Assembly (NCBI RefSeq): GCF_000184745.1
Contig: NC_014931.1
Coordinates: 6,200,001 to 6,264,000, forward strand
Direction: 5' to 3'
From: Variovorax paradoxus EPS
GTDB taxonomy: Bacteria > Pseudomonadota > Gammaproteobacteria > Burkholderiales > Burkholderiaceae_C
Length of the DNA stretch: 64,000 nt
This document shows, one piece after another, positions 52,416 to 63,233 of this stretch. The first letter of the stretch is position 1, and every line of letters begins with the position of its first letter. Under the pieces are notes generated by a model that was not told the DNA's origin, ran no database searches, and saw only the letters and a list, made by a program, of their open reading frames with translations. A program made the position numbers and the translations under genes.

Positions 52416-53435
52416 ATGAACTTATCTTTCAAAACGAATCGCCGGGCCGCGCTGACGGCGTCGGCCGCGGCTGCCATTGCACTGATGGCGCCTGCCACTT
52501 CTTGGGCCCAAGGCACCTGGCCGACCAAGCCGGTGCGCATCGTCGTGCCCTTCGCGGCCGGCGGCACCACCGACATCCTGGCGCGCGCCGTCGCGCCCGA
52601 GCTCTCCAAGGCCTTCGGCCAGCAGTTCATCGTGGACAACCGCGCGGGCGCGGGCGGCAACGTGGGCGCCGAAATCGTGGCGCGTGCGCCGAACGACGGC
52701 TACACGCTGCTGATGGGCACGGTGGGCACGCACGGCATCAACCGGGCGCTATACCCCAAGCTGCCCTTCGATCCGATCAAGGACTTCGCGCCGATCACGC
52801 TGGTGGCGGCCGTGCCGAACGTGATGGAGATGAACGCCGACAAGGCCAAGGCACTGAACATCCACAACGTGCAGGACTTCATCAAGTACGCCAAGGCCAA
52901 CCCCGGCAAGCTGAACATGGCATCGAGCGGCAGCGGCACCTCGATCCACCTGGCGGGCGAACTCTTCAAGAGCATGACGGGCACGTTCATGGCGCACATT
53001 CCGTACAAGGGTTCGGGCCCGGCGCTCTTGGACATGGTGGGCGGCAACGCCGACGTGATGTTCGACAACCTGCCTTCGTCGATGGCGCAGATCAAGGGCG
53101 GCAAGCTGACCGCGCTGGCGGTGACCAGCGCGCAGCGTTCGCCGGCGTTGCCCGACCTTCCGACGGTGGAGGAAGCGGGCGGCCCGACGCTCCAGGGATT
53201 CGAGGCGAGTTCATGGTTCGGCTTGCTGGCGCCGGCCGGCACCTCGCCCGAAATCGTGAACCGGATTCAGCAGGAAGTGGCCAAGTCGCTCGGCACGCCC
53301 GCCATCAAGGAAAAGATGCTCGCGCAGGGTGCGATCCCGAGCGGCAATTCGCCGGCCGACTTCACGAAGCTCATTGCGAGCGAGCACGTGAAGTGGGCGA
53401 AGGTCGTCAAGGACTCCGGCGCAAAGGTCGACTGA
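52416..53435 (+). CDS. Bug-family (TctC-like) periplasmic receptor, second copy
   Basis: A 339-residue receptor. A Tat-like N-terminus ([24 protein letters not shown]) includes a twin arginine, though the rest of the Tat motif is weak. Bug hallmarks: [51 protein letters not shown] and [21 protein letters not shown]. No TctAB genes nearby. It is only moderately similar to the Bug receptor at 21813, so they are likely separate in substrate. A lone gene between the LysR gene and a convergent DUF1840 gene. Confidence 0.93.
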   Translation: MNLSFKTNRRAALTASAAAAIALMAPATSWAQGTWPTKPVRIVVPFAAGGTTDILARAVAPELSKAFGQQFIVDNRAGAGGNVGAEIVARAPNDGYTLLMGTVGTHGINRALYPKLPFDPIKDFAPITLVAAVPNVMEMNADKAKALNIHNVQDFIKYAKANPGKLNMASSGSGTSIHLAGELFKSMTGTFMAHIPYKGSGPALLDMVGGNADVMFDNLPSSMAQIKGGKLTALAVTSAQRSPALPDLPTVEEAGGPTLQGFEASSWFGLLAPAGTSPEIVNRIQQEVAKSLGTPAIKEKMLAQGAIPSGNSPADFTKLIASEHVKWAKVVKDSGAKVD

Positions 53436-53447
53436 CGACGACCTGCT

Positions 53448-53771
53448 TCAGGTGCTCCAGGTCACATCCTTGTTGTCGGCCTGCGAGTCCTTGAGCATGT
53501 GAAGCAGGGGGGCTGCACGCTGGTGCAGTCCGACATGCTGCTTCTCGGCCTCGCTGGTGTGGCCTTCGACGGCGTAGTCGTCGTTGTTGTGGCTGTTGCT
53601 GCCCTCGCGCGCCAGTGCGGCCTCGAGCGCGGCGATGGCCGCAGGAATCTGCTCGACCGTGATGATGCCTTGCGGCGCCGGGGACTTGCCGACGATGTCG
53701 AGCAGCTGGCGCGCATGGACTTCGAGCATCACGAAATCAGGAGCGGCCCGGGACTTGAAACGATAGAGCAT
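53448..53771 (-). CDS. DUF1840 family protein
   Basis: A 107-residue protein that matches the DUF1840 pattern: MLYRFKSRAAPDFVMLEVHA, LLDIVGKSPAPQGIITVEQI, PAAIAALEAAL. Cytoplasmic, function unknown. It lies 12 bases after the cfa stop on the same strand, so it is co-transcribed. ATG 53771 matches the family start; a GTG four codons upstream is possible. Confidence 0.85.
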   Translation of the reverse strand: MLYRFKSRAAPDFVMLEVHARQLLDIVGKSPAPQGIITVEQIPAAIAALEAALAREGSNSHNNDDYAVEGHTSEAEKQHVGLHQRAAPLLHMLKDSQADNKDVTWST

Positions 53772-53783
53772 GGTTGTGTTCAC

Positions 53784-55058
53784 TCACTTGTTGTAGATGT
53801 AGTCACGGGCAAAAGGGTACACCGATTGCGCGCCGCGCAAGACGCCTGCGCGCCCTACATCGCCGTCAGGCTTTGTCGACAACATCTGGTGCAAGGAGAT
53901 CCATCCCTGCTCGAAACTCATGGCCGAGCCTGCGAGGTACAGGCGGTAGGCGCGCAGCACGCGCTCGGCGTTCTCGGCCTGGCGGCCGCCGCTGCGCTGC
54001 AGCACCTCGCGCGCCGCATCGAGCTGCGCCTCGAGCGCGTCGGACCAGGCCCAGAGCGTGCGCGCATAGTGCGGGCGCAGGCTCTCGGTGTCGACCATCT
54101 CCAGGCCCGCGGCCGCCGTCTCGCGCAGCACATGCGTCACGTGCAGCAGCTCGCCGCCGGGGAAGATGTACTTCTCGATGAAATCGCCCATGCCCGCGCC
54201 GAGCTGGCGGTAGTTGAGTTCGCCCGAGGTGATGCCGTGGTTCATGACCATGCCGCCGGGCTTCAGGAGCGAATGGATCTTGCGGAAGTAGGTCGGCATG
54301 TTGGCCGCGCCCACATGTTCGAACATGCCGACCGAGGAAATCTTGTCGAAAGGCTGATCGGCCGAGAGTTCGCGGTAGTCGCGCAGCTCGACCCGCACAC
54401 GGCCCTGCAGGCCCTTTTCTTCGATGAGGCGCTGCACATAGGCATGCTGGTTCTTCGACAGCGTGATGCCGGTCGCATCGACGCCGTAGTGCTCGGCCGC
54501 CCACAACAGGAGCGCGCCCCAGCCCGAGCCGATGTCCAGGTAGCGCTCGCCCGGCTGCAGCATGAGCTTCTTGCAGATGTGGTCGAGCTTGGCTTCCTGC
54601 GCTTCTGCCAACGTGAGCTCGGGCGTGCGGAAGTAGGCGCATGAATAGACGCGGCGCGCATCGAGCCAGAGCGCGTAGAAGTCGTCGGAGACGTCGTAGT
54701 GGAACTCGATCTGCGCCGCGTCCTTGCGCAGCGAATGCGAGCCATGCGACTTGGCCCGGTGCTGCAGGCGGCTCCACCAGCCGGTGTCGGTTTCGGCCGG
54801 GTTGCCGGGGAGCATGCCGACGGTGGCATCGATCAGGTCGCGCATGGCGCCTTCGATCTGCACCTTGCCCTCGACGTACGCCTCTCCGATGGCCCCCACC
54901 TGCCGGGCGGCCAGCTTGGCCAGCACCGTCCACTCCTTGAAGGCCAGCGTGACGCGGGCCCCCGCCTGGGCTACGCGCCGGCCATCCGGCAGTTCCAGCG
55001 CGATGGGGACAGGCAGCGAAGCCAGCTGCGACTCGATCTTGGGTATCAAGTGTTGCAT
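53784..55058 (-). CDS. cfa: Cyclopropane-fatty-acyl-phospholipid synthase
   Basis: A 424-residue SAM-dependent enzyme that adds a methylene bridge to unsaturated fatty acids in membrane phospholipids. [15 protein letters not shown], the SAM motif [28 protein letters not shown] and SVGMFEHVG are present, and the C-terminal part ([12 protein letters not shown]) is typical. The N-terminal 120 residues form the lipid-binding domain. The start is uncertain: [10 protein letters not shown] at 55058 fits, while MQTLAK at 55094 is possible. It is divergent from the monooxygenase operon. Confidence 0.92.
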   Translation of the reverse strand: MQHLIPKIESQLASLPVPIALELPDGRRVAQAGARVTLAFKEWTVLAKLAARQVGAIGEAYVEGKVQIEGAMRDLIDATVGMLPGNPAETDTGWWSRLQHRAKSHGSHSLRKDAAQIEFHYDVSDDFYALWLDARRVYSCAYFRTPELTLAEAQEAKLDHICKKLMLQPGERYLDIGSGWGALLLWAAEHYGVDATGITLSKNQHAYVQRLIEEKGLQGRVRVELRDYRELSADQPFDKISSVGMFEHVGAANMPTYFRKIHSLLKPGGMVMNHGITSGELNYRQLGAGMGDFIEKYIFPGGELLHVTHVLRETAAAGLEMVDTESLRPHYARTLWAWSDALEAQLDAAREVLQRSGGRQAENAERVLRAYRLYLAGSAMSFEQGWISLHQMLSTKPDGDVGRAGVLRGAQSVYPFARDYIYNK

Positions 55059-55159
55059 GGGGCCGATGGTATTGATTTTTGCAAGTGTTTGCATCCCTGC
55101 CGCGCGGTCCCGCCGCGGGGCCATCGCGGGCGTTACCAAACCCGGATTGACAGCAAATC

Positions 55160-55173
55160 GTTTATGCCTAAAC
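55160..55173. promoter_or_regulatory. Candidate MarR operator upstream of the CoA-pathway operon
   Basis: GTTTA-TGCC-TAAAC, a short perfect inverted repeat nine bases before the first gene of the operon, overlapping the ribosome-binding region. A MarR gene is second in the operon, so a repressor site here would be natural. The arms are short and the call is tentative. Confidence 0.4.
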
Positions 55174-55182
55174 TATTCAATC

Positions 55183-57567
55183 ATGAACAGCCTCAGCCCG
55201 CTTCAATCCGCTCCCGCCTCGGACCTCCAGCGCATCCTGTGCATCGGCGGCGGTCCGGCGGGCTTGTATTTCGCGCTGTTGATGAAGGCGCGCAACCCCG
55301 CGCTGCAGATCACGGTGGTGGAGCGCAACCGGCCCTTCGACACCTTCGGCTGGGGTGTGGTGCTGAGCGACCAGACGCTGGGCAACCTCAAGGCGGCCGA
55401 TGCCGAGACCGCGGCGCTGATCGGCAACGAGTTCCATCACTGGGACGACATCCAGGTCTTCTTCAAGGGCCGCCAGGTGCGCTCGGGCGGCCACGGCTTC
55501 TGCGGCATCGGACGCAAGCGCCTGCTGAACATCCTTCAGGAACGCTGCCTCGCGCTGGGCGTGGATCTCGTGTTCGAGACCGACGCCACCGACGATCAAG
55601 CGATCGCCGCGCAATACAAGGCCGACCTCGTCATCGCAAGCGACGGCCTCAACAGCCGCATCCGCCAGCGCTACGCCGATGTGTTCAAGCCCGATGTCGA
55701 CCTGCGAAATTGCCGCTTCGTGTGGCTCGGCACGCATCAGACCTTCGACGCTTTCACCTTCGCCTTCGAGGAAACCGAGCACGGCTGGTTCCAGGCGCAT
55801 GCCTACCAGTTCGACGACAAGACCTCGACCTTCATCGTCGAGACGCCCGAAGCGGTGTGGAAGGCCCACGGCCTCGACCAGATGGAGCAGCCCGAGGCCG
55901 TCGCCTTCTGCGAGAAGCTCTTCGCCAAGTACCTGGGCGGCCACTCGCTCATCAGCAACGCCACGCACCTGCGCGGCTCGGCCAACTGGATCCGCTTTCC
56001 GCGCGTGGTGTGCGAACGCTGGACGCACCGCATCGACGTCGAAGGCCGCTCGGTCCCCGTGGTGCTGATGGGCGACGCGGCGCACACGGCGCACTTCTCG
56101 ATCGGCTCGGGCACCAAGCTCGCGCTCGAAGATGCCATCGACCTCGCGAACGAATTCGAACAGGGCGGCACGCTCGACCATGTGCTCGAAGGCTACGAAG
56201 CACGCCGCAGCGTCGAAGTGCTGAAGATCCAGAACGCCGCGCGCAACTCGACCGAATGGTTCGAGAACGTGCCGCGCTACACCGGCATGCAAATCGAGCA
56301 GTTCGCCTACTCGCTGCTCACCCGCTCCCAGCGCATCAGCCACGAGAACCTGCGCGTGCGCGACACGCAATGGCTCGGCGGCTACGAGCAATGGCTCGCG
56401 GGCGGCAAGGCGATGGCGCCGATGCTCATGCCGTACAAGGTGCGCGGGCTCACGCTCAAGAACCGCATCCTGGTTTCGCCGATGGCCACTTACAGCGCGG
56501 TCGATGGCGTGCCGCAAGATTTCCTGCTGGTACACCTGGGCGCGCGCGCGCTCGGCGGCGCCGCGATGGTGTTCGTCGAAATGACGAGCCCGACGCCCGA
56601 GGGCCGCATCACGCCGGCCTGCACCGGCCTCTACAACGACACGCAACAAGCGGCCTTCAAGCGCATCGTCGATTTCGTGCACAGCCAGTCGAGCGCGAAG
56701 ATCGCGATGCAGCTCGGCCACAGCGGCCCCAAGGGCTCGACGCGCGTCGGCTGGGAAGGCACCGACGAGCCGCTCGAAGACGGTAACTGGCCGGTGCTCG
56801 GCGCCAGCGCTCTGCCCTATGGCGAACAGAACCAGTTGCCCGCCGCCATCACGCGCGCCGAAATGGACACGCTGCGCGACCAGTTCGTCGATTCGACTCG
56901 CCGCGCCGTCGAATGCGGCTTCGACTGGCTCGAGCTGCACTGCGCGCACGGCTACCTGCTGTCGGCCTTCATCAGCCCGCTCACCAACCAGCGCACCGAC
57001 GAGTACAACGGCGACGTCGAAGCGCGCTGCCGCTACCCGCTCGAAGTGTTTCGCGCGATGCGCGCCGTGTGGCCGGAAGACAAGCCGATGAGCGTGCGCA
57101 TTTCCGCGCACGACTGGGTACCTGGCGGCAACACCGATGCGGATGCGGTCATCGTCGCGCGTCTCTTCAAGGAGGCCGGCGCCGATTTCATCGACGTGTC
57201 GTCGGGCCAGACCACGCGCGCCGCCAAGCCGGTCTACGGCCGCATGTACCAGACGCCGTTTTCAGACCGCATCCGCAACGAGGTCGGCATCGCAACCATC
57301 GCGGTGGGCGCGATCACCGATGCGGACCAGGCCAACAGCATCATTGCCGCCGGTCGCGCCGACTTGTGCGCCATCGCTCGTCCGCATCTGGCGGACCCGG
57401 CCTGGACGCTGCACGAAGCCGCCAAGCTGCAGAGCCGTGATGTCGATTGGCCCAAGCAGTACCTGAGCGGCCGCGACCAGATGTACCGCGAGATCGCGAA
57501 GCAACAGCAGATGGCCGCGGCCGCGAACGCTGCGGTGGCGGCGCAGAACACCGAGGAGACGCATTGA
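55183..57567 (+). CDS. Anthraniloyl-CoA monooxygenase type fusion (bifunctional salicylyl-CoA 5-hydroxylase/oxidoreductase)
   Basis: A 794-residue two-domain flavoprotein. Residues 1-400 are a class A FAD monooxygenase ([19 protein letters not shown], then [25 protein letters not shown]). Residues about 420-765 are an old-yellow-enzyme FMN reductase ([20 protein letters not shown], then [23 protein letters not shown]). This is the architecture of 2-aminobenzoyl-CoA monooxygenase/reductase, which hydroxylates and then reduces the ring of the CoA ester. A salicylyl-CoA role is the main alternative. It heads an operon with MarR, hydratase, acyl-CoA dehydrogenase, benzoate-type CoA ligase and RidA. 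Confidence 0.9.
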   Translation: MNSLSPLQSAPASDLQRILCIGGGPAGLYFALLMKARNPALQITVVERNRPFDTFGWGVVLSDQTLGNLKAADAETAALIGNEFHHWDDIQVFFKGRQVRSGGHGFCGIGRKRLLNILQERCLALGVDLVFETDATDDQAIAAQYKADLVIASDGLNSRIRQRYADVFKPDVDLRNCRFVWLGTHQTFDAFTFAFEETEHGWFQAHAYQFDDKTSTFIVETPEAVWKAHGLDQMEQPEAVAFCEKLFAKYLGGHSLISNATHLRGSANWIRFPRVVCERWTHRIDVEGRSVPVVLMGDAAHTAHFSIGSGTKLALEDAIDLANEFEQGGTLDHVLEGYEARRSVEVLKIQNAARNSTEWFENVPRYTGMQIEQFAYSLLTRSQRISHENLRVRDTQWLGGYEQWLAGGKAMAPMLMPYKVRGLTLKNRILVSPMATYSAVDGVPQDFLLVHLGARALGGAAMVFVEMTSPTPEGRITPACTGLYNDTQQAAFKRIVDFVHSQSSAKIAMQLGHSGPKGSTRVGWEGTDEPLEDGNWPVLGASALPYGEQNQLPAAITRAEMDTLRDQFVDSTRRAVECGFDWLELHCAHGYLLSAFISPLTNQRTDEYNGDVEARCRYPLEVFRAMRAVWPEDKPMSVRISAHDWVPGGNTDADAVIVARLFKEAGADFIDVSSGQTTRAAKPVYGRMYQTPFSDRIRNEVGIATIAVGAITDADQANSIIAAGRADLCAIARPHLADPAWTLHEAAKLQSRDVDWPKQYLSGRDQMYREIAKQQQMAAAANAAVAAQNTEETH

Positions 57568-57568
57568 C

Positions 57569-58048
57569 ATGGACCTCGAAGCGCGCGCACACAGCGAACA
57601 CCCGGAAGCCTTGCGGCTCTGGCTGCGGTTGCTCACCTGCACCCAGCTCATCGAGAAGCAGGTGCGCAACGAACTGCGCTCCCAGTTCGCGACCACGCTG
57701 CCGCGCTTCGACCTGATGTCGCAACTCGAGCGCTCGCCCGAGGGCCTCAAGATGAACGAACTCTCGCGCCGGATGATGGTGACCGGCGGCAACGTCACCG
57801 GCATCACCGACCAGCTCGTGACCGAGGGGCTGGTCGAGCGCATCAATGTCGAAGGCGACCGGCGCGCCTGGCGCGTGCGCCTCACCGCGCGCGGACGCAA
57901 GCTCTTCAACGACATGGCGCAACAGCACGAAGACTGGATCGTCGGGGCCTTCGCGGGCCTCAGCGGCAAAGAGATCACGCAACTGCACAAGCTGCTTGGC
58001 AAGGTCAAGCAGCACTCACACAACCAATCGATGGCGGAGACCGAATGA
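57569..58048 (+). CDS. MarR-family transcriptional regulator
   Basis: A 159-residue MarR protein with the winged helix at about 50-110 ([46 protein letters not shown]). The start is one base after the monooxygenase stop, and its own stop overlaps the hydratase start (ATGA), so it is embedded in the operon it probably represses. The ligand is likely a CoA thioester of the pathway, as for other MarR-type aromatic regulators (inference). Confidence 0.92.
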   Translation: MDLEARAHSEHPEALRLWLRLLTCTQLIEKQVRNELRSQFATTLPRFDLMSQLERSPEGLKMNELSRRMMVTGGNVTGITDQLVTEGLVERINVEGDRRAWRVRLTARGRKLFNDMAQQHEDWIVGAFAGLSGKEITQLHKLLGKVKQHSHNQSMAETE

Positions 58049-58899
58049 AGCATTACATCGGCGCAGGCAATCCCATGCGCGCGCAATTCGAAGCGAAGGC
58101 AGCCTACAAGGCAGAGCACTTCGCATGGAGCTACGAGGCCGGTGTCGGCACCGTCACGCTGAACCGCCCCGAGCGCAAGAACCCGCTCACCTTCGACTCG
58201 TACGCCGAGCTGCGCGACCTGTTCCGCGCGTTGAACTACGCGACCGACGTGAAGGCCATCGTCGTGACCGGCGCGGGCGGCAACTTCTGCTCGGGTGGCG
58301 ACGTGCACGAGATCATCGGCCCGCTCACCGGCATGCGCATGCCCGAGCTGCTGGAGTTCACGCGCATGACGGGCGACCTGGTGAAGGCGATCCGTGCCTG
58401 CCCGCAACCCATCGTGGGCGCCATCGACGGCGTGTGCGCCGGTGCCGGCGCGATGATCGCGCTGGCCTGCGACCTGCGCTACGGCTCGCCCGCCACGCGC
58501 ACCGCGTTCCTCTTCACCCGCGTGGGCCTTGCCGGCGCGGACATGGGCGCCTGCGCGCTGCTGCCGCGCGTGATCGGCCAGGGCCGTGCATCGGAACTGC
58601 TCTTCACCGGCCGCGCAATGACGGCGCAGGAAGGCCACGCCTGGGGCTTCTTCAATGCGCTGCACGAAAGCGATGCACTGCTCGAAGCCGCCGCCAAGAT
58701 GGCGCGCGAGCTGGCCGAAGGCCCGAGCTTCGCGCACGGCATGACCAAGACGATGCTGGCGCAGGAATGGTCGATGACCATCGACCAGGCGATCGAGGCC
58801 GAAGCGCAGGCGCAGGCGATCTGCATGCAGACCGAAGACTTCAAGCGTGCCTACGAAGCCTTCGCGGCCAAGCGCAAGCCCGTGTTCGGTGGGGACTGA
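58045..58899 (+). CDS. Enoyl-CoA hydratase/isomerase family protein
   Basis: A 284-residue crotonase-fold protein. [25 protein letters not shown] at about 35-58, the oxyanion-hole region [18 protein letters not shown], and [21 protein letters not shown]. The usual second catalytic Glu position reads [15 protein letters not shown]: Asp-Met-Gly in place of Glu-x-Gly, as in some aromatic-CoA branches. It probably handles the hydroxylated, reduced ring CoA ester or an opened product. Overlaps MarR by four bases. Confidence 0.9.
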   Translation: MKHYIGAGNPMRAQFEAKAAYKAEHFAWSYEAGVGTVTLNRPERKNPLTFDSYAELRDLFRALNYATDVKAIVVTGAGGNFCSGGDVHEIIGPLTGMRMPELLEFTRMTGDLVKAIRACPQPIVGAIDGVCAGAGAMIALACDLRYGSPATRTAFLFTRVGLAGADMGACALLPRVIGQGRASELLFTGRAMTAQEGHAWGFFNALHESDALLEAAAKMARELAEGPSFAHGMTKTMLAQEWSMTIDQAIEAEAQAQAICMQTEDFKRAYEAFAAKRKPVFGGD

Positions 58900-58903
58900 A
58901 GCC

Positions 58904-60097
58904 ATGATGACGAAGATCCCCGCACCGCCTTCGACAGCGCACCTCGCGCTGCCCTTCTTCGATGAAGCCCATCGCGCACTCGCACGTGACCTGTTGCCTT
59001 GGTGCGCCGCGCAAGAGATCGATGAGCGCGATGACCGTGCGGCCTGCCGCGAATGGGTGCGCCGCCTCGGCGATGGCGGCTGGCTTCGCTATGCCGTGCC
59101 CGGCAGCGCGGGCGGTGCGCTGGAGCGCCTCGATTCACGTGCGCTGGTGCTGCTGCGCGAGACGCTCGGCTATCACTCGCCGCTGGCCGACTTCGCCTTT
59201 GCGATGCAGGGGCTGGGCAGCGGTGCGATCACGCTCGCTGGAACACCGGAGCAGCAATCGCAGTACCTCACCGCCGTTGGCAAAGGCGACAAGATTGCGG
59301 CATTCGCGCTGAGCGAACCAGATGCGGGCTCGGACGTGGCCGCGATGGCCATGCGCGCAGAACCCACGGCCGACGGCTGGCTGCTGAACGGCACGAAAAC
59401 CTGGATCAGCAACGGCGGCATCGCCGACTTCTACTGCGTGTTCGCAAAGACCGATCCGACCGGCGGCACGCGCGGCATCACCGTCTTCATCGTCGACGCG
59501 ACCACGCCCGGCCTCGACACCTCCGAGCACATCGATGTGATGGCGCCGCACCCGCTCGCCACGCTGCGTTTCGAGAACTGCGTCGTGCCGCGCACCGCGC
59601 AACTCGGCGAACTCAACGGCGGCTTCAAGCTCGCGATGCGCACGCTCGATATCTTCCGCGCATCGGTGGCGGCCGCAGCACTCGGCATGGGCCGCCGCGC
59701 GCTCGCCGAAGCCATCGCGCATGCGAAGGGCCGCCGCATGTTCGGCCAGACGCTCGCCGACTTCCAGCTCACGCAGGCCAAGCTCGGCGAGATGGCCGCG
59801 CTGATCGACAGCGCCGCACTGCTCACCTATCGCGCCGCATGGATGCGCGACGACGCCGAGCAACGCGGCGCAGCGGCAGTCGGCGATGTGTCGGCCGCGG
59901 CTGCGATGGCCAAGATGTGTGCCACCGAAAACGCGAGCCGCGTGATCGACATGGCATTGCAGATGCATGGCGGCCTCGGCGTGAAGGTTGGCACGAAGAT
60001 TGAAAGCCTCTACCGCGACATCCGCTCGCTGCGCATCTATGAAGGCGCGACGGAAGTTCAACAACTGATCATTGGCAAATCCGTTCTGCGGGGATAA
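58904..60097 (+). CDS. Acyl-CoA dehydrogenase family protein
   Basis: A 397-residue FAD enzyme. [20 protein letters not shown] and the motif [17 protein letters not shown] bind FAD and substrate. The C-terminal [26 protein letters not shown] carries the usual Glu-Gly region near the catalytic base. It lies 4 bases after the hydratase stop and belongs to the aminobenzoyl-CoA-type operon, where dehydrogenation of a non-aromatic ring or chain CoA ester is expected. ATG 58904 is used; an earlier in-frame start would overlap the hydratase gene. Confidence 0.92.
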   Translation: MMTKIPAPPSTAHLALPFFDEAHRALARDLLPWCAAQEIDERDDRAACREWVRRLGDGGWLRYAVPGSAGGALERLDSRALVLLRETLGYHSPLADFAFAMQGLGSGAITLAGTPEQQSQYLTAVGKGDKIAAFALSEPDAGSDVAAMAMRAEPTADGWLLNGTKTWISNGGIADFYCVFAKTDPTGGTRGITVFIVDATTPGLDTSEHIDVMAPHPLATLRFENCVVPRTAQLGELNGGFKLAMRTLDIFRASVAAAALGMGRRALAEAIAHAKGRRMFGQTLADFQLTQAKLGEMAALIDSAALLTYRAAWMRDDAEQRGAAAVGDVSAAAAMAKMCATENASRVIDMALQMHGGLGVKVGTKIESLYRDIRSLRIYEGATEVQQLIIGKSVLRG

Positions 60098-60102
60098 ATA
60101 CC

Positions 60103-61725
60103 GTGTCTGCCCAAGTCGACCGCTTCGTTCACGACCGCCTGCCGCCTGCCGAGCAGTTGCCGGTGTTTCGCTATGACCTGCCCGAGCTGCAGTTGCCCGA
60201 CCAACTGAACCTCGTGGAGCAGTTGCTGGACAAGGCGGATGCCAAGGGCTTCGGCGACAAGCCGATGCTGCGCTCGCCGACCGGCACGCTCACGTACAAG
60301 CAGGCCGCGGTCGAAGTCAATCGCATCGCGCAGGTGCTGACCGAAGACCTCGGGCTCGTGCCCGGCAACCGCGTGCTGCTGCGCGGCGGCAACTCGGTGG
60401 CGATGGCGCTCGCGTGGCTCGCCGTGGTGAAGGCCGGCTTGATCGCGGTGGCGACGATGCCGTTGCTGCGCGCGAAGGAACTCGGCGAGATCATCGAGAA
60501 GGCGCGTCCCGTTGCAGCGCTGTGCGACGGCCGGCTACTCGACGAATTGATGACTGCGCAGAAGGAGCATCCGGTGCTCGCGACGGTGATCGCATTCAAC
60601 AAGCCTGATGCGGCGGACTCGCTCTCCGCGCGCGCTGCCGGCAAGAGTGGCGTCTTCACGGCGTGTCCCACGGCGGCCGATGACATCGCATTGCTCGCGT
60701 TCACATCGGGCACCACGGGCAAGCCCAAGGCGCCCGTCACCACGCACCGCGATGTGCTCGCGATGTGCGAGACCTGGCCGCGACACGTGCTCAAGGCGCG
60801 CAGCGACGACATCGTGGTGGGTTCGCCGCCGCTGGCTTTCACCTTCGGACTCGGCGGCCTGCTCGTGTTCCCGATGTGGGCCGGCGCGTCGGTGTACTTC
60901 GCCGATGCGCCATTCACGCCCGAGGGCCTGGTGAAGCTCATCAACGAGATCGGCGCGACCATTTGCTACACGGCGCCCACGTTCTACCGCCAGATGGCGC
61001 CGTTCGTGAAGCAGCACGGCATGCCGAGCTTGCGCATCAGCGTGAGCGCGGGCGAGGCGCTGCCCGATGCGACGCGCCAGCTCTGGAAGGAAGCCACCGG
61101 CATCGAGATGCTCGACGGCATCGGCGGCACCGAGGTGTTCCACATCTACATCTCCGCGGCGGGCAGCGAGGTGCGTAAGGGCGCGGTCGGCAAGGCGGTC
61201 CCCGGCTTCACCGCGAAGGTGGTGGACGACAAGGGCAACGAAGTTCCGCATGGCACCGTCGGCAAGCTGGCGCTGCAAGGGCCGGTCGGCTGCCGGTACC
61301 TGGACGATCCGCGCCAGTCCGACTACGTGAAGAACGGCTGGAACTACCCCGGCGATTCGTTCGTGCAGGACGACGACGGCTACTTCTTCTACCAGGCGCG
61401 CGCCGACGACATGATCATCACGGCCGGCTACAACGTCGGCGGTCCAGAGGTCGAGGACGCGCTGCTCAAGCACCCCGCGGTGGCCGAGTGCGGCGTGATC
61501 GGCAAGCCCGATGCCGACCGCGGGATGATCGTTAAAGCCTTCTGCGTGCTCAAGCCCGGCAACGAAGGCGATGCGGCCCTCGTGAAGGCGCTGCAGGACC
61601 ATGTGAAGGCCACCATCGCGCCTTTCAAATACCCGCGGGAAATCGAGTTCGTGACGGTGCTTCCGCGCACCGAGACCGGCAAGCTCCAGCGATTCAAACT
61701 GAGACAACTCAACAGCACACCATGA
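60103..61725 (+). CDS. Benzoate/2-aminobenzoate-type CoA ligase
   Basis: A 540-residue adenylate-forming ligase of the benzoate-CoA ligase group. P-loop LLAFTSGTTGKPKAPVTTH, aryl-binding region GSPPLAFTFGLGGLL, and A8-A10 motifs YFFYQARADDMIITAGYNVGG and PRTETGKLQRFKL. The start is GTG 60103, five bases after the dehydrogenase stop. As ligase of the operon it should form the CoA ester that the monooxygenase fusion uses, most likely from 2-aminobenzoate (anthranilate). This is inference from family and context. Confidence 0.9.
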   Translation: MSAQVDRFVHDRLPPAEQLPVFRYDLPELQLPDQLNLVEQLLDKADAKGFGDKPMLRSPTGTLTYKQAAVEVNRIAQVLTEDLGLVPGNRVLLRGGNSVAMALAWLAVVKAGLIAVATMPLLRAKELGEIIEKARPVAALCDGRLLDELMTAQKEHPVLATVIAFNKPDAADSLSARAAGKSGVFTACPTAADDIALLAFTSGTTGKPKAPVTTHRDVLAMCETWPRHVLKARSDDIVVGSPPLAFTFGLGGLLVFPMWAGASVYFADAPFTPEGLVKLINEIGATICYTAPTFYRQMAPFVKQHGMPSLRISVSAGEALPDATRQLWKEATGIEMLDGIGGTEVFHIYISAAGSEVRKGAVGKAVPGFTAKVVDDKGNEVPHGTVGKLALQGPVGCRYLDDPRQSDYVKNGWNYPGDSFVQDDDGYFFYQARADDMIITAGYNVGGPEVEDALLKHPAVAECGVIGKPDADRGMIVKAFCVLKPGNEGDAALVKALQDHVKATIAPFKYPREIEFVTVLPRTETGKLQRFKLRQLNSTP

Positions 61726-62120
61726 TCAATAAACTCCTGCAGCCCGAGGGCTGGTTGCCTCCCAAGGGCTATGCGAACGGTGTCGCCGCGCGCGGCACCA
61801 TGCTGTTCGTTGGTGGCCAGATCGGCTGGAATGCGCAGCAGCAATTCGAGTCGGACGACTTCATCGATCAGTGCGGCTTGGCGCTGCGCAACATCGCCGA
61901 GGTGCTGCGCGCGGGCGGCGCGGGTCCGGAGCACATGGTGCGCATGACCTGGTACGTGACGGACCGCGACGAATACAGCCGCCGGTTGGCCGAGCTGGGT
62001 CCGGTCTATCGCGATGCGATGGGGCGCAACTTTCCGGCGATGACCTGCGTGCAGGTGGCGGCGCTGGTCGAGCACCGCGCGAAGGTCGAGATCGAGGTCA
62101 CTGCGGTCATTCCGGACTGA
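61722..62120 (+). CDS. RidA/YjgF family protein
   Basis: A 132-residue Rid-fold protein (LFVGGQIGWNAQQQF, then VRMTWYVTDRDEY, and FPAMTCVQVAALVEHRAKVEIEVTAVI). Rid proteins hydrolyse enamines and imines to release ammonia; the key Arg of RidA is matched by none with certainty here, so it may be a Rid2/other subgroup. Its place as last gene of an aminobenzoyl-CoA-type operon (overlapping the ligase stop) suggests it removes the amino group from a non-aromatic enamine intermediate. This is inference. Confidence 0.9.
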   Translation: MINKLLQPEGWLPPKGYANGVAARGTMLFVGGQIGWNAQQQFESDDFIDQCGLALRNIAEVLRAGGAGPEHMVRMTWYVTDRDEYSRRLAELGPVYRDAMGRNFPAMTCVQVAALVEHRAKVEIEVTAVIPD

Positions 62121-62140
62121 TCGTTTCTTTCGCGATGCCG

Positions 62141-63118
62141 TCAGCCGACGGCGTGCGCGTAGCGCTTGCGGTACTCCGCCGGCGTGATGCCGATCTGGCG
62201 CTGGAACGCGCGCCGCAAGGTGTCGGCATCGGCAAATCCGCATTGGGCAGCCACCTGCTTCGATGCGGCGTCTCCGGCCTCGAGCAGCCGACGCGCGGCG
62301 GAGACGCGAATGCCCTCCACCCAGGCTGCGGGCGTGGCGCCGACCTCTTGCGTGAACAGCCGTGCGAAATGGCGCGGGCTCAGGCTCATGCGTCCGGCCA
62401 GGTGGGCAACGCTGTGGTCCTCAGCGGGGTTCGCCGCGATCCAGCGCTGCACTTCCTGCAAGGCCGATCGGCCGGTTGGCGCGGCTTCGCCCTTGCGGCT
62501 GAACTGCATCTGGCCGCCCGGGCGCTTGAAAAACATCACGAGCTGGGCAGCGACTTTCATGGCGATCTCACGGCCCAGATCCTCTTCAACGAGAGCGAGC
62601 GAGAGGTCGAGGCCCGCGGTCACGCCGGCGGCGGTGCGGAGGCGGCCGTCGCGCACATGGATGGCATCGGCATCGACTTGCACCGCTGGGAACGCTTGTG
62701 CGAGTTGGTCGGCCACCGCCCAGTGCGTCGTGACCCGCCTGCCATTGAGCAATCCCGCCTGCGCCAGCACGAAAGCACCGCTGCAGACAGAGCCGAAACG
62801 GCGCGCCTTGGGCGTGAGCTTGCGCAGCCATGCAGTGACGTCGAGATTGCTCGCCGCTGTCGCGGCATGCGGCGTGCCGGCCACCAGGAGCGTGTGGATT
62901 GGCTCGTCCCCCATGTCTTCGCCGATGACGGCATCAGGCATGAGTCGCACACCCGATGAACTGCGGATCGCACCTGGCTGGCTCGCGACGACGCGCAGTC
63001 GGTAGGTGTCGGCGCGCGCCTGCACGTTCGCCTCGGCGAACACATCGAGCGGGCCGGAGACATCCAGCAACTGGACGCCAGGCATGGCGAGGATCGCGAT
63101 GGTCTTCGGGGTGCGCAT
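62141..63118 (-). CDS. GATase1-like AraC-family transcriptional regulator (FtrA type)
   Basis: A 325-residue regulator with a DJ-1/PfpI-like N-terminal domain (IAILAMPGVQLLDVSGPLDVFAEAN, nucleophile-elbow FGSVCSGAFVLAQAG) and a C-terminal AraC double HTH (about 225-320: DHSVAHLAGRMSLSPRHFARLFTQEVG). This is the FtrA/GlxA-type architecture. ATG 63118 matches the family start; a longer frame runs into the neighbouring gene's leader. Divergent from the HD-domain hydrolase, its likely target. Confidence 0.92.
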   Translation of the reverse strand: MRTPKTIAILAMPGVQLLDVSGPLDVFAEANVQARADTYRLRVVASQPGAIRSSSGVRLMPDAVIGEDMGDEPIHTLLVAGTPHAATAASNLDVTAWLRKLTPKARRFGSVCSGAFVLAQAGLLNGRRVTTHWAVADQLAQAFPAVQVDADAIHVRDGRLRTAAGVTAGLDLSLALVEEDLGREIAMKVAAQLVMFFKRPGGQMQFSRKGEAAPTGRSALQEVQRWIAANPAEDHSVAHLAGRMSLSPRHFARLFTQEVGATPAAWVEGIRVSAARRLLEAGDAASKQVAAQCGFADADTLRRAFQRQIGITPAEYRKRYAHAVG

Positions 63119-63233
63119 GGTTGTTTTCTGTGTCTCTTTCGGCGCCGCAATGGCAGAAATTGCCGCCTCACGTCCGTTGAAGACACTGTAGCCGACTCCT
63201 AAAGTTGTTCTGACACTCACGGGAGAAATCCAC

